From: Caldalkalibacillus mannanilyticus JCM 10596
GTDB taxonomy: Bacteria > Bacillota > Bacilli > Caldalkalibacillales > JCM-10596
NCBI RefSeq assembly: GCF_000615945.1
Contig: NZ_BAMO01000022.1
Location: forward strand, 1 to 64,000
Direction: 5' to 3'
DNA length: 64,000 bases
Notes under the pieces: generated by a model
Told to the model about the DNA's origin: nothing
The model's input: the letters and a program-made list of their open reading frames with translations, nothing else
Databases searched by the model: none
In this document: piece by piece, positions 13,145-23,162 of the stretch
Layout of the letters: each line of letters begins with the position of its first letter
How positions within the stretch are numbered: position 1 is the stretch's first letter
Program-made: the position numbers and the translations under genes

Positions 13145-14298
13145 ATGAATATGCCAAACCAGGTTAACCGATTAAGATCTTTTATGTTTTTCTTTCATTC
13201 GACAGGAACCATTATTATAGGTTTTCTCCCTTTATTCCTGCAAGCTAAAGGGTTATCCAATTCAGAAATTGGCTGGATTTTGGCGATTGGACCTGCGGCA
13301 GCTATTCTTGCCCAGCCTTGTGGGGCTTTCTAAGTGACAAATATAAAAGCGTCAAAAGAATGCTTGTGATCTGTTTAGTCTTTATGATCTTATCCAGTAT
13401 CCTTATGTTTTCGATGAATGCATTTATCACGTTCATGATGATCACTTTTATTTTCTTCTCCTTTATGAGTCCAGTAGCGGCACTAGCTGATAGCTTGGCA
13501 CAAAAAACAGCCAATCAGCTTGGCGTTACCTTTGGCAGTATTAGGATGTGGGGAGCTGTAGGTTTTGCTCTCGCTTCCTTAGCCTGTGGGAAAATCTTAA
13601 CGATTATTGGAATTAGCAATATCATGTATCCTTTTTTGTTTTTTGCCATTATTAGTCTGTTTCTTGGCTTTTTTGTTCAGGACGTACCCTTGTCTAGTAA
13701 GCCAGTCACCTTATTTAGTGCGCTTCATCTACTAAAAAATAAGCAACTCTTGCTCTTTTTAACTCTTATCACCTTTATATCTTTAACCCATCGAACAAAT
13801 GATAATTTTATAGGGCTTCATATTAGCCATTTAGGCGGAGATGCTTCATTGATCGGTTGGGCTTGGTTTATCGCGGTTATCACCGAGGCTATTGTTTTTG
13901 CTCTAAGCTCCCTGTGGTTTAGACGTTTTAATGAGCTCACCTTTATTATTATTGCTGGTTTCTTTTACGTCCTCCGATTTATTGTAATTGCACAGGCAAC
14001 CGATCCGATCCATGTTTTATATATTCAACCCCTACATGGAATCTGTTTTGGCTTGTTTTATACAGCGGCTTTTCAGTATATAACAAAAATTGTACCTGAA
14101 GAGCTTCAAGGAACAGGACATCTGTTATTCGTTTCTGTATCGTTTGGGGTTTCCGGTATAGTAGGGTCTTCTATTGGAGGAATGATTATGGAGGCAACCA
14201 GTGGCTCTGCTCTCTTTGCTGCCCTTGCCGGCTCAGCTCTCTTAGGGAGTATTGGAATTATTCTGTGTCAGAAGAAACTGACCAGTAACAGCTTATAG
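13145..14298 (+). CDS. MFS transporter (MFS_1-like / PPP-type), frameshifted
   Basis: Reconstructed length is about 384 residues, the normal size for a 12-helix major facilitator. The ATG at 13145 has GAGGAG 8 nt upstream. The sequence is strongly hydrophobic throughout, with a cytoplasmic-loop motif (GFLSDKYKSVKRM, the MFS motif A position) between helices 2 and 3. A single T is missing near 13318: ILAQPLWGFLSDKY is expected, but the frame reads ILAQPCGAF and stops, while the rest continues in the next frame. Substrate is unknown. It lies about 0.9 kb past the first NRPS and might export its peptide, but it has its own upstream region and this is speculative. Confidence 0.8.
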
Positions 14299-14345
14299 AC
14301 AGAGAATGGGATGAGGAATAATTATTAAAAAGGTTGGTTAGGAGA

Positions 14346-15326
14346 ATGGACACTTATATTAAGGATTGGCATCATATTATCTTAAATTGTAGCTTCGATA
14401 ATACGTATAAAATGGTTTGGGCTAAATCGTTAGTGGAATTAGCTATTTCGGTTACAGAGGAAGGCGATACAGCTACATTTACTTTTAACGACATAAGTAA
14501 ACTTTGTTTAAAGCATTATTGGAATCAGACAATATATTTTGAATTAATACAAGGCTCTAATATTAAAAAGCCCCCAGAGTTATTAACCTATACCAAGGAG
14601 CTTATTTCAGATTATGTTGCAAAAGTACAAACAAATCAGCCTATTCGGTTTGAAAAGATCAATTTTACAGTACTAAACTTAGAAGATAATTATAACAAGG
14701 CGGTTAACAAGGTATCTAACACGTTAAAGAATGATGTTTGTTGGCGTTTTAAAAATTTAGACGGCAGCACATACGAACTTTATGATTTGTCCCTTGATAA
14801 CAGAACGGTTACTTTTAAAATGGAAGATATACGTAGTATAAAACAATATAGCGATTATTTATTTTCCTTCATAAATTACAGATGGACACAAATGCTCGAG
14901 GGTTTTAATTTTAGCCCAAGAATATCTCGTAAAGTAAGAGCTATTGATGAAGATAAGATTAAACGTTCATCACTAAAAAAGTTCCATAAGTATCTTGATC
15001 TTATGTGTAACAATGGCAAAAGAACGTGCTTTTATTGTGGCAAGGAAATTAGTGACAAGGAATTATCGGTTGACCATGTTATACCATGGTCGTTTATGTT
15101 CTCCGATGATATTTGGAATTTAGTTTACTGCCATAAAGGTGAAAACTCCGAAAAGTCTAACCGTTTACCAAGCGAAGAGGACATTGTTAGGTTAGAGGAA
15201 CGTAATGCCACGCTATTAACGCTAATGGAAGGTACAAGCTACAGTAAAAGTAAGGATTTTGATCAATTACAGCTAGCTAACGAAAAGGATTACGTTAGGT
15301 CGTTTTGGATATCGTTTAAAGGATAA
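14346..15326 (+). CDS. HNH endonuclease-domain protein
   Basis: About 326 residues. The C-terminal third carries an HNH/zinc fold: CFYCGKEI (first Cys pair), then LSVDHVIPWSFM (the DH catalytic core) and WNLVYCHKGENSEKSNRLP (Asn/His end and a later Cys). The N-terminal ~200 residues match no family I recognise. Such proteins cut DNA and occur in phages, mobile elements and defence loci. The start is uncertain: ATG 14346 is used, but AGGAG sits almost on top of it; an in-frame TTG lies at 14334. It is followed 46 nt later by the MazG-like gene, in the same direction and with similarly AT-rich codon use, so the two may be one transcript and may have arrived together. Confidence 0.75.
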   Translation: MDTYIKDWHHIILNCSFDNTYKMVWAKSLVELAISVTEEGDTATFTFNDISKLCLKHYWNQTIYFELIQGSNIKKPPELLTYTKELISDYVAKVQTNQPIRFEKINFTVLNLEDNYNKAVNKVSNTLKNDVCWRFKNLDGSTYELYDLSLDNRTVTFKMEDIRSIKQYSDYLFSFINYRWTQMLEGFNFSPRISRKVRAIDEDKIKRSSLKKFHKYLDLMCNNGKRTCFYCGKEISDKELSVDHVIPWSFMFSDDIWNLVYCHKGENSEKSNRLPSEEDIVRLEERNATLLTLMEGTSYSKSKDFDQLQLANEKDYVRSFWISFKG

Positions 15327-15372
15327 AAGAGCAATTATAACTAAAAAAGCATGTAAAGATAGGTGAACACGT

Positions 15373-15690
15373 ATGGGTGAACAAGTGTATAACAAGTTAG
15401 TACGGGATAAGATACCCGAGATGATTAAAAAGGCGAATAAAGAGCCAATTACGTATATTGCTACGGAGCAGGAAGTTAAAGAACGGCTTTATGCAAAGTT
15501 AGTAGAGGAATTAGAAGAGTTTAAAAGTACACCAACGCCAGAAGAGTTAGCTGATATATTAGAAGTTATTGATGGTATAGCTACTGTATTTAATATAGAT
15601 ATGGATAACGTGCAAAGCGTTAAGGCTACTAAGTATGCTGAGCGTGGGGGCTTCAAAGAGCGTATTGTATTAGATAAAGTAATAGATTAA
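15373..15690 (+). CDS. MazG-like / phosphoribosyl-ATP pyrophosphohydrolase-like protein
   Basis: 105 residues starting VYNKLVRDKIPEMIKKANK, the signature opening of small house-cleaning NTP pyrophosphatases of the MazG/PRA-PH superfamily. The acidic metal-binding helices are visible (LVEELEEFKSTP and ELADILEVIDGIATVF, the ExxE and ExxD pattern). Members hydrolyse (d)NTPs to the monophosphate and pyrophosphate. It is the second gene of a probable pair with the HNH gene; AGGTG precedes the start. It is not hisE, because no other histidine genes are nearby. Substrate cannot be deduced. Confidence 0.85.
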   Translation: MGEQVYNKLVRDKIPEMIKKANKEPITYIATEQEVKERLYAKLVEELEEFKSTPTPEELADILEVIDGIATVFNIDMDNVQSVKATKYAERGGFKERIVLDKVID

Positions 15691-15710
15691 ATATATATGA
15701 AAGCACAAAG

Positions 15711-15740
15711 GAACTTGAAGAAACTGTCAAGTTCTTTTAT
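15711..15740. terminator. Rho-independent terminator between convergent genes
   Basis: The perfect arms GAACTTGA (15711-15718) and TCAAGTTC (15727-15734) have an 8-nt loop and are followed by a T-rich tract. It sits about 20 nt after the MazG-like stop and overlaps the very end of the convergent MerR gene, so it probably terminates in both directions. Confidence 0.75.
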
Positions 15741-16437
15741 TTTGAGTAAAAGTGTACATATTTCATCAGTTCCTGAATTCCTTCCATTTGAAGAATTAGC
15801 TGTTTGTTCAGATTTTCCAAAGCCAACTGAAAGGAATGTTCCAGTTTACCATAGTGTGCTGTGTCTAGATTATTTAATAATTTCTTCATATTTTCTATAT
15901 AATATACGGTTTTTCTCAAACTGCTTATAACCAGTATTTTACGCAGTCAGGTAGTGAAAACATTCTATACCCATTGTCTTTATTTCTTTCTGATTGGACT
16001 AACCCCTCATGTTCCCAATGACGGATTGCCGAAGTATTTACTCCCGCTAATTTTGCAGCTTCTCCGATACTCATCCACTCATTTAGTTTTACATTTTTAT
16101 ATTTAGTAAAATCAGCATTTTGAATCATGGTTAGTATTTCTTCCACTCTCTGTTTCTCTACTTGAATATGGAATTGCTGTTCATTAACTAACCATAGGGC
16201 TTCTTCAAACCTTGCATTTTTTATCGCTCTCACGACTTCGTAAACAATGGGTATGTCATATCCTTTTAACAAGATTCTAATGGCAATAAAAGCTTGGAAG
16301 TGTATCGCAGTATAGAAGCGGTGATTGCTTTTCGTTCTGGGTACAACAGGAATGAGGTCTTGTTCTTCATATCTTCGCAAAGTTGTTGTACTAACATTTA
16401 AGGCATTTGCAATTTGTTTAGGCGTATATGTTTCCAT
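15737..16437 (-). CDS. MerR-family regulator with two HTH domains, frameshifted
   Basis: Reconstructed length is about 233 residues. The N-terminus has one MerR-type winged helix (YTPKQIANALNVSTTTLRRY then a wing with HRFY). After a helical linker a second complete one follows (SIGEAAKLAGVNTSAIRHWE, wing NGYRMF). The C-terminus is a long amphipathic helix typical of MerR dimerization. The frame stops after CVKYWL because one base is missing in the A-run (T-run on the plus strand) at 15937-15940; restoring it gives CVKILVISSLRKTVYYIENM and continues to a stop at 15737. The start at 16437 has GGAG upstream. It is divergent from the alpha/beta hydrolase gene, whose promoter has a MerR-type 19-bp spacer, so that gene is the likely target. 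The effector is unknown. Confidence 0.85.
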
Positions 16438-16537
16438 GTCTTCACTCCTTTTTTAAAGTTAAACCTTCAAGTGCTACAATAACATATTTTTAACAGAGTT
16501 CTAATATATGAACGTAAAAAATTGAAAAACCGAAAGA

Positions 16538-16568
16538 TTGCATGAATGTTATATCCTAATAGTATAAA
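16538..16568 (+). promoter_or_regulatory. MerR-type promoter of the hydrolase gene (19-bp spacer)
   Basis: TTGCAT (-35) and TATAAA (-10) are separated by 19 bp, the elongated spacer typical of promoters activated by MerR proteins. An imperfect inverted repeat (GTTATA ... TATAAAC) overlaps the spacer and -10. It lies between the divergent MerR gene and the hydrolase start, 20 nt before the ATG. The assignment is a motif reading only. Confidence 0.5.
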
Positions 16569-16587
16569 CAATTTAGGAGTGATCAAA

Positions 16588-17463
16588 ATGGAGAAAATAA
16601 TAAAACTTATGGATGAATCAGCATTAAAGGTTGGTTTAGTTGGAAATCCAACTTCTACAACAATCATGCTGCCAGTGGCTAAAGAATCCGTTTATGGAAA
16701 AGAAGCCGACAACTTAAAGCTGTGGGGAGTTGACCCTGAATTAGGAAAACATTTTATCGAGGGACTTGTGGACAAGTTTCAGATTTTATATTTTGACTAC
16801 GAAGGACACCGTTTGCAACATCCGAACCCAGAAAATCTCACACCTGACAACATAGTAAAAGATCTTTTAACAATTGCTGATGAAATGAACATTAAGAAGT
16901 TTAGCTATTATGGCTACTCTTGGTTAGCTTTGGTTGGATTACAACTAGCCATTCGGACAGACAGATTAGAAAGCTTAATCATGGGTGGTTTTCCGCCCAT
17001 AGAAGGTCCGTATAAAGAAATGATGATCGTGACAAAAAAAACATACGATCAAGCTTTGAATAATCAAAACTCTCCTGATATTGATGAACAAGAGCCGATT
17101 AACCCAGACAAGGTTGATTGGGATAATATACAGGTAAAGATCGAAACGAATCAAACTAAACAGTTTGTGACAATGTATGAAAATTTGATGGAGTTTAATG
17201 ATCGAGAAATTCAACATAAATTAGATATTCCGAGAGTGGTGTTTGCTGGAGAAAAAGATACCATTGTCTATGGAGAAAACTTTGGAAGCGTAACAGTTGA
17301 TATTGTTGGAATACTTCAAAAGAATAAACAGAAGTTAGAACACTTTGGATGGGATGTAGAAATTGTAAAAGGAAATGATATGGATCATACCAAAGCTATG
17401 CAGCCTATAACGGTTCTGTCGTTGATCAAGCCCTGGTTGATTAAAAACTTAAATCTAACATAA
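16588..17463 (+). CDS. Alpha/beta hydrolase family protein
   Basis: About 291 residues from the ATG at 16588, chosen because TTAGGAGTGAT lies just upstream; the frame is open 42 nt further. The nucleophile elbow is GYSWLAL, with the Ser of G-Y-S-W as nucleophile. Next comes the beta-strand with VFAGEKDTIV (acid region), then MDHTKAMQP supplying the candidate His. The fold suits small esterases and hydrolases that act on a foreign or signalling ester or lactone; the substrate cannot be told. It is probably controlled by the divergent MerR regulator, suggesting induction by a small molecule that the enzyme degrades. Confidence 0.8.
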   Translation: MEKIIKLMDESALKVGLVGNPTSTTIMLPVAKESVYGKEADNLKLWGVDPELGKHFIEGLVDKFQILYFDYEGHRLQHPNPENLTPDNIVKDLLTIADEMNIKKFSYYGYSWLALVGLQLAIRTDRLESLIMGGFPPIEGPYKEMMIVTKKTYDQALNNQNSPDIDEQEPINPDKVDWDNIQVKIETNQTKQFVTMYENLMEFNDREIQHKLDIPRVVFAGEKDTIVYGENFGSVTVDIVGILQKNKQKLEHFGWDVEIVKGNDMDHTKAMQPITVLSLIKPWLIKNLNLT

Positions 17464-17620
17464 AAGACATAGATGAAGATCATCTGTATATAGCTGGGTA
17501 GGAGCATACTGCATGGCTATTATGCATAAGATGATAGAGAGGCACGGCGTTTGCCAATAGCGATAAAAGACTTGTAAGCGAGAAATAGATAGAATGATGT
17601 GAACCAAGGGGGATATTAAG

Positions 17621-19297
17621 ATGAGTTACAAACAGAAGCCATGGCTAAAATACTATCACAAAAATATTTCGGAATATTCTGATATGCATGAGGGGTCTAT
17701 GACCGATTTGTTACGACGGGCAGCAAAAGCGTTTGGAGATCAGACAGCTTTTAACTTTTTACCAGAAAAAGTGGTCCTTTCATGAGGTGCTAAGTTTAGC
17801 AGAGCAATTTGGACACTGTTTGTACAATGAAGGGTTTACTAGAGGGGATCGTTTAGCCATTATGTTGCCCAATACTCCTCATTATATCTTTTCTCTGTTT
17901 GGTACTTTTCGTGCTGGAGGAATCGCTGTTCAGGTCAATCCAATGTATGTAGAGAGAGAAATCGAATATCTGTTACATGATTCAGGTGCGGAAATGATGG
18001 TTGTGCTCGATCAGTTCTATCCAAAAGTAAAGGCGGTTCAGGGAAAAACAGCACTTAAGAAAATTATTGTCGTTAGTATGGGTCATTCGGAGGTTCATCT
18101 AGAGGATCATGATGTTCTGTTTGAAACATTTATGGCAACTAATACTAGCAAAGCTCCTGAAATAGCGATCAACCCGAAAGAAGATGTAGCGGTACTGCAA
18201 TATACAGGTGGAACGACAGGGCCTTCTAAAGGGTCATGCTAACCCATCATAATTTATTGGCGAATCTAGAACAAGCAAATGACTTTATGTTTAAAGCGCA
18301 TGATGATATACCGACCAATCCAAAGATTATAAATATTCTCCCAATGTTCCATATTTATGGTCTGACTTGTGTTACTTTTTTAGGCTTTAGAGTCGGTTTA
18401 AATCAAATTATTCTTCCTCGATTTGACGTTCAAGAGGTTTTAGAAACCGTGAAACGTGAAAAGCCATTTCAATTCTCAGGTGTACCAACCATGTATATTG
18501 CCTTAAATAGCCATCCTGAATTAGAGGAATACGGCTTTGAGCATATTAAGCATTTTAATAGTGGTGGAGCAGCAATGCCTATTGAACAGATGCATCTTTT
18601 CGAAAAAAGAACAAAGGCAAATTTATGCGAAGGCTATGGATTATCTGAAGCATCTCCAGTTTCGCATTTTAACCCTTCCTTCTTACAAAGAAAGGCGGGA
18701 AGCATCGGGATTCCGCTTCCAAGTACCGAAGTAAGAATTGTCGAAGAAAAGGAGGGTGAAGTGAAGGAGGTTTCAGTAGGGGATATTGGAGAGCTTATCA
18801 TTAAAGGTCCGCAGGTAATGAAAGGCTATTGGAATAAGCCTAAAGAAACAGCAGCTACACTTAAAGATGGCTGGCTGTTTACTGGAGATTTAGCACGAAT
18901 GGATGAGAATGGATATTTTTATATTGTCGATCGGAAAAAAGATGTGATTATTGCCAGTGGATTTAACGTCTATCCTCGTGAGATCGAAGAGGTGCTGTAT
19001 CAACATCCGTCCATTCAGGAAGTCATTGTTGTAGGTGTTCCCGATGAATATCGCGGTGAAACGGTCAAAGCTTTTGTAATGCTTAAGAAAGAGTGCGAAG
19101 TGACAGTTGAAGAATTAATGGCTCTTTGTCGTAAATATTTAGCAGCTTATAAAATTCCTAAAATGATAGAATTTCGTGATCAACTCCCAAAATCTGCTGT
19201 AGGAAAATTATTAAAACGAGAATTGAGAGATGAAGCGAGGCATATCCAGCGCACAAAACAAAGGTCTAGTGGTATACTGGTAGAAAAGGATAAGTAA
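17621..19297 (+). CDS. Long-chain acyl-CoA ligase (FadD/LcfA-like), two compensating frameshifts
   Basis: Reconstructed length is about 558 residues, normal for an acyl-CoA synthetase. It activates a carboxylic acid with ATP and transfers it to CoA. Motifs: P-loop YTGGTTGPSKG, GYGLSEASP (A5), YRTGDLA-type LFTGDLARMDENGYF, hinge DRKKDVIIASGFNVYPREIE, and the catalytic-Lys region KSAVGKLLKREL. The ATG at 17621 has AAGGGGG 8 nt upstream. One extra T in the run at 17756-17760 and one missing G near 18230 each shift the frame and cancel out. The quinone oxidoreductase follows 15 nt later, so the two are co-transcribed. Whether it supplies acyl groups to the second NRPS is unknown: it is 10 kb away and in a different transcription unit. 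Confidence 0.85.
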
Positions 19298-19311
19298 GGA
19301 GACGAGAAAAA

Positions 19312-20286
19312 ATGAAAGCGGTTCAATTTCAAAACTATGGAAGTCCAGATGTATTACAAGTCGTTGATCTACCCCTGCCGCAAATCAAGCTAGGTGAAGT
19401 ATTGGTACAGGTGAAGGCAGCTGGAGTAAATTTTGCAGATACTGCTAGACGATATGGTCAATATCTAGCAAAAACCCCACTCCCTTATATTCCTGGGTTT
19501 GAAGTTGCTGGAGAGATCGTTGAAGTTTCATCTGATGTAACTGATTTTAAAGTGGGCGACCGAGTGGTTGCTTTACCGGAATGTGGCGGGTATGCAGAAT
19601 ATATTGCTCTTCATGCTTCACAGCTGATTCGTATACCTGATCATGTTGATTTCAATCAAGCTGCGGCACTTCTAGGTCAGGGACTTTCAGCCTACCATAT
19701 ACTAAAAACCTCTGCACGAATGTCAGCTGGTGACACTGTTTTAATTCATGCTGCCGCTGGTGGAGTAGGGACGTTAGCCGTTCAATTAGCAAAGCTATGG
19801 GGAGCGGGGACAATCATTGCCACTGCGAGTAGCTCAGAGAAACTAGATCTCGCGACGTCACTTGGAGCGGATATAGGAATTAATTATACAGAAGAGAGTT
19901 GGCACAAAGAAGTGCTTGCTAACACGGATGGAAAAGGAGTCGATATCCTGTTAGAAATGGTGGGAGGAGATATTTTTCAAAAAAGTGTTACATGTATGGC
20001 TACAAACGGGCGCCTAGTCATCTATGGTCGAGCAGGTGGACAAGAAACGCTTTTTGATCCTGCTATCCTCATGTATCGCAATGTTAGTATTATAGGGTTC
20101 TGGCTCGTCCATTTTGTCAGCAACCCCACACTACATAAGACAGGTGTGGAAGCCCTGCTGAATTATGTTGCTGAAGGCAAATTAAAATTGGTCATTGGTG
20201 AAAGCTTTCCCTTAGAAGAGGCAAAAAGAGCACACGAATTACTAGAAGGAAGACAGACAACCGGGAAAATAATATTAAATCCTTAA
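19312..20286 (+). CDS. NADPH:quinone oxidoreductase / zinc-free alcohol dehydrogenase-like (MDR family)
   Basis: 324 residues, full length for the medium-chain dehydrogenase/reductase family. The N-terminal GroES-like domain (MKAVQFQNYGSPDVLQVVDL, AGVNFADTARRYGQY) is followed by the nucleotide-binding domain with HAAAGGVGTLAVQLAKLWGA. It lacks the structural-zinc Cys cluster of true alcohol dehydrogenases, matching the QOR subgroup that reduces quinones or enones with NADPH. GGAGA lies in front of the ATG. It is in the same operon as the acyl-CoA ligase. Confidence 0.88.
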   Translation: MKAVQFQNYGSPDVLQVVDLPLPQIKLGEVLVQVKAAGVNFADTARRYGQYLAKTPLPYIPGFEVAGEIVEVSSDVTDFKVGDRVVALPECGGYAEYIALHASQLIRIPDHVDFNQAAALLGQGLSAYHILKTSARMSAGDTVLIHAAAGGVGTLAVQLAKLWGAGTIIATASSSEKLDLATSLGADIGINYTEESWHKEVLANTDGKGVDILLEMVGGDIFQKSVTCMATNGRLVIYGRAGGQETLFDPAILMYRNVSIIGFWLVHFVSNPTLHKTGVEALLNYVAEGKLKLVIGESFPLEEAKRAHELLEGRQTTGKIILNP

Positions 20287-20311
20287 AGCCAAAGTGGGGT
20301 GGTGGTATCAT

Positions 20312-22026
20312 GTGAGCAGGATGAAAGAAGCTATAAATGACAAAGCGACCATTCATTATCGCACTTGCCCTTTATGTGAAGCTACATGTGGATTAGAAAT
20401 TCATACACTGGAAGGGGAAGTGGTTCATATCCAAGGAGATAAGTTAGATCCCTTAAGTAGAGGGTACATCTGCCCCAAAGGATATAGTATAAAAGAGCTC
20501 CATTCGGATCCAGATCGTATTCGAACACCCATGATTCGTCATGGTGCTGATTGGAAAGAGGTATCGTGGGAAGAAGCTTTCAGTGAAATAGAAAAAGGTT
20601 TAATCCCCATTATCCAAGAATATGGCCGGAATGCAGTGGCAACTTATTTAGGGAATCCTAACGTACATAATTTAGGGGGACTTATTTATGCGCCAATCTT
20701 TTTAAGAGCGTTAGGAAGTCGCAATATCTTTTCTGCAAGTACCATGGATCAGATCCCGAAGCAACTTTCTTCTGAGCTCCTGTTTGGAAGCGATGCATAT
20801 ATTCCTATACCAGATATCGATCATACTCATTTCCTCCTGATTATTGGAGCAAATCCTCTATCATCTAATGGAAGTTTGATGACGGCTCCAAACATGCGTA
20901 AACGTTTGAATGAATTAAAAAGTCGTGGTGGAAAATTGATTGTCATAGATCCTGTTCGAACATTAACCGCAAAACTTGCTGATGAACATTATTTTATACG
21001 TCCCGGCTCTGATGGGAGAGTCTTCCATTCATGATTAGTGTGGATTTTTATCTTAACGAAACAACCCGAAATGCAAATGTTCTTTTACCTGTACCATCGC
21101 CTTTGGAGAGAGCACATTACGATTTGATTTTTTCTTCATTTTCGATACGCAATGTGGCACATTATTCTAAAGCAGTCTTTGATCTTTCTGAAGGACAAAT
21201 GGATGAATGGGAGATTCTTCTACGCTTAGCTTCACTTGTAAGTGAAAGGAGTCAAGATGAGTTGCATGGTGATTCGTGGAGAAAATTGGATGATTTAGCT
21301 ATTTTGGAATTGATCAAACACGAGGTGAAGGACCCGCATTCTCCCATTCACGCAGAAGATCCCTTATTTATTTTAGAATGTTTAAAGGAAAGAACTGGGC
21401 CAGAAAGATTTTTGGATTTTTACCTTAGAGTAGGTCCTTATGGTGATCACTTTGGGAGCCGAAAGGAAGGTTTGAGTCTCTCCGTACTGGAAGCACATCC
21501 TCACGGAATGGATTTGGGCGAACTGGAACCGAGAATACAAGAGATTATTGCTACTCGATCAGGAAAAATAGAACTTGTAGCTCCTGTCCTACTGGAAGAT
21601 AGTAAGCGCCTAGAACTAGAGGAAGACGAAGCAGAGAATTTGCTATTGGTAGGAAGAAGGGATCTGCGGAGCAACAATTCATGGATGCATAATCTTCCTG
21701 TATTAGTTAAGGGAGAGAATCGCTGTACATTGTGGATGCATATCCAAGACGCAAAAAAACGAGGTCTTTCATCAGGAGATATCGTGTTAATCCAATCTCG
21801 TACCGGAAAAGTAGAAGCTCCCGTTCATATTACGCATGACGTTATGCCGGGTATTGTGAGCCTCCCGCATGGCTGGGGTCATAACCTCAGAGGAACACGC
21901 CTTGCTGTAGCATCAAGGGTTGCCGGAATTAATATGAATCTATTAACGGATGAGCAAGAGGTTGATTGTGCATCTGGTAATGCTGTGCTTAATGGAATTT
22001 CTGTAGTGATAGAAAAGTTAAAATGA
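20312..22026 (+). pseudogene. Molybdopterin oxidoreductase (formate dehydrogenase-like), internally deleted
   Basis: The N-terminal part carries the [4Fe-4S] motif CPLCEATCGL ... YICPKG and the molybdopterin-domain beginning, reading to FIRPGSDG. The C-terminal part begins near LPFMISVDFYLNETTRNAN and ends with the MGD-binding domain (VSLPHGWGHNLRGT). Both parts are well preserved but lie in different frames. The stretch that normally joins them (roughly 170-200 residues by comparison with family length) is missing around 21020-21030; the pieces total ~570 residues against ~750 expected. So it is a deleted gene, or an assembly collapse at this point. GTG 20312, with GGTGG upstream, is the likeliest start; GTG 20294 is an alternative. 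There is no signal peptide, so the ancestor was cytoplasmic. Confidence 0.75.
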
Positions 22027-22088
22027 TATATATTAGCTTTTAAAGGGATTTATTGTAAAAAAAATCTTATCTTAGGAGTGATGGTACA

Positions 22089-22559
22089 TTGGAAAAGATC
22101 ATCTTTAAGCAACTGGAGTTTGTTCGTAGCAATACGATGCGAGTTATAGAGGATGTTTCAGACGAGATGGCGGATGTGATACCTGAAGGATTTAGAAATA
22201 ATATCAGGTGGCAGCTTGGGCATATCTATTTTGTCAATGAGGCTTTTGCTTTTTATTACAATGACTTACCAATGCATGGCGTGAAAGGATTCAAAGAGTG
22301 GTTTTCAAATGGAACCACCCCTCTCGATTGGGTTACTGAGCCTCCAAGCATGAAGGAGCTTAGAGATTTATTAGAGGGACAGCAAGAACGTATTCAATCA
22401 GCCCTGACCAACCGATTAGAAGAAGAAACGAAACAAAAGTTCACAACAGGAAGCGGTTTTGCTCTAGAAACCACTGGTGAATTTTTGAATTTCAATCTAT
22501 ACCATGAGGGAATGCATGTAAGTGTAATCAAAATCTATAAATCTCTGATTCAGAAATAG
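22089..22559 (+). CDS. DinB-like (four-helix) protein
   Basis: 156 residues from a TTG at 22089 preceded by TTAGGAGTGATGG. The first metal-ligand helix has WQLGHIYFVNEAF and the C-terminus has NLYHEGMHVSVIKIY, the paired His pattern of DinB/YfiT-type proteins. The family binds a divalent metal; several members are bacillithiol-dependent transferases, most are uncharacterised. It is a single-gene unit followed by a clear terminator at 22600. Confidence 0.75.
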   Translation: MEKIIFKQLEFVRSNTMRVIEDVSDEMADVIPEGFRNNIRWQLGHIYFVNEAFAFYYNDLPMHGVKGFKEWFSNGTTPLDWVTEPPSMKELRDLLEGQQERIQSALTNRLEEETKQKFTTGSGFALETTGEFLNFNLYHEGMHVSVIKIYKSLIQK

Positions 22560-22599
22560 GCGAGGTCTTTTATTAACGTATAAGAATTTATAAGATTTT

Positions 22600-22621
22600 A
22601 GGGATCGTGAGATCCCTTTTT
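22600..22621 (+). terminator. Rho-independent terminator after the DinB-like gene
   Basis: The perfect 7-bp arms AGGGATC and GATCCCT enclose a GTGA tetraloop and are followed by TTTTT. Confidence 0.85.
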
Positions 22622-22694
22622 AAGTTTTCTGTTAAAATAGAATTATGGAGACAAACACTCTGAAAAGAATCTTTTTTGACGAGAATAACCATTA

Positions 22695-23137
22695 GGACAA
22701 TTTTGTAAAAAGCAACTAGGATATATCGGGAGATATATTCGTAGACCTGCAATAGCCATACATAGAATTGAAGAGTATGATGGGAAAATAAATATAAAGA
22801 TAAGACAGATGGTCAAGCAAAGAGAGAAATAATAACCGTGGAGGAGTTTATTTCACGTTCAATTCGACATATTCCTGACGAAAACTTTAAAACCATTAGG
22901 TACTAAGGAATTTATTCAAGAAGAATTAAAGCTGTTAGTAAAAAACTCATTAGTCTAGCAGCAAAAGAAACAAGAAAATGGATTGTAAAGGTAAAGAAAA
23001 GTGTGACAAGAAGAAATTGGAAACAGAGAATCTGCCAACAGAGTGGAAGAGATCCAATGATATGCAATACTTGTGAAAATTATTATGAGTACAAGGGGGA
23101 AGTCTGCCTTCTAGACGGAGTGCTAGTAGTAATGTAG
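22695..23137 (+). pseudogene. Remnant of an IS91-type (Y2/HUH) transposase, C-terminal portion
   Basis: Translation in shifting frames gives LGYIGRYIRRPAIA and HRIEEYDG, then KRE..TVEEFISRSIRHIPD, then GIYSRRIKAVSKK and NWKQRICQQSGRDPMIC, ending in NTCENYYEYKGEVCL. This is the conserved C-terminal region of IS91-family transposases, including the CxxC zinc pair. There is no start, at least one frameshift near 22795, and an in-frame TAA (22904-22906) where YYG would be expected. The N-terminal two thirds, with the HUH and Tyr residues, are absent. It is an old, immobile fragment and fills the gap between the DinB-like gene and the monooxygenase. Confidence 0.7.
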
Positions 23138-23162
23138 GAATAGACTAAAGAGGACAAGCTAG

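Noticed and set aside
15697-15930. Small plus-strand reading frame after the MazG-like gene
   Set aside because: It overlaps the terminator and the antisense of the reconstructed MerR C-terminus, and has no recognisable protein features.
17464-17620. Possible terminator or promoter between the hydrolase and the ligase
   Set aside because: No convincing hairpin with a T-run or -35/-10 pair could be picked out.
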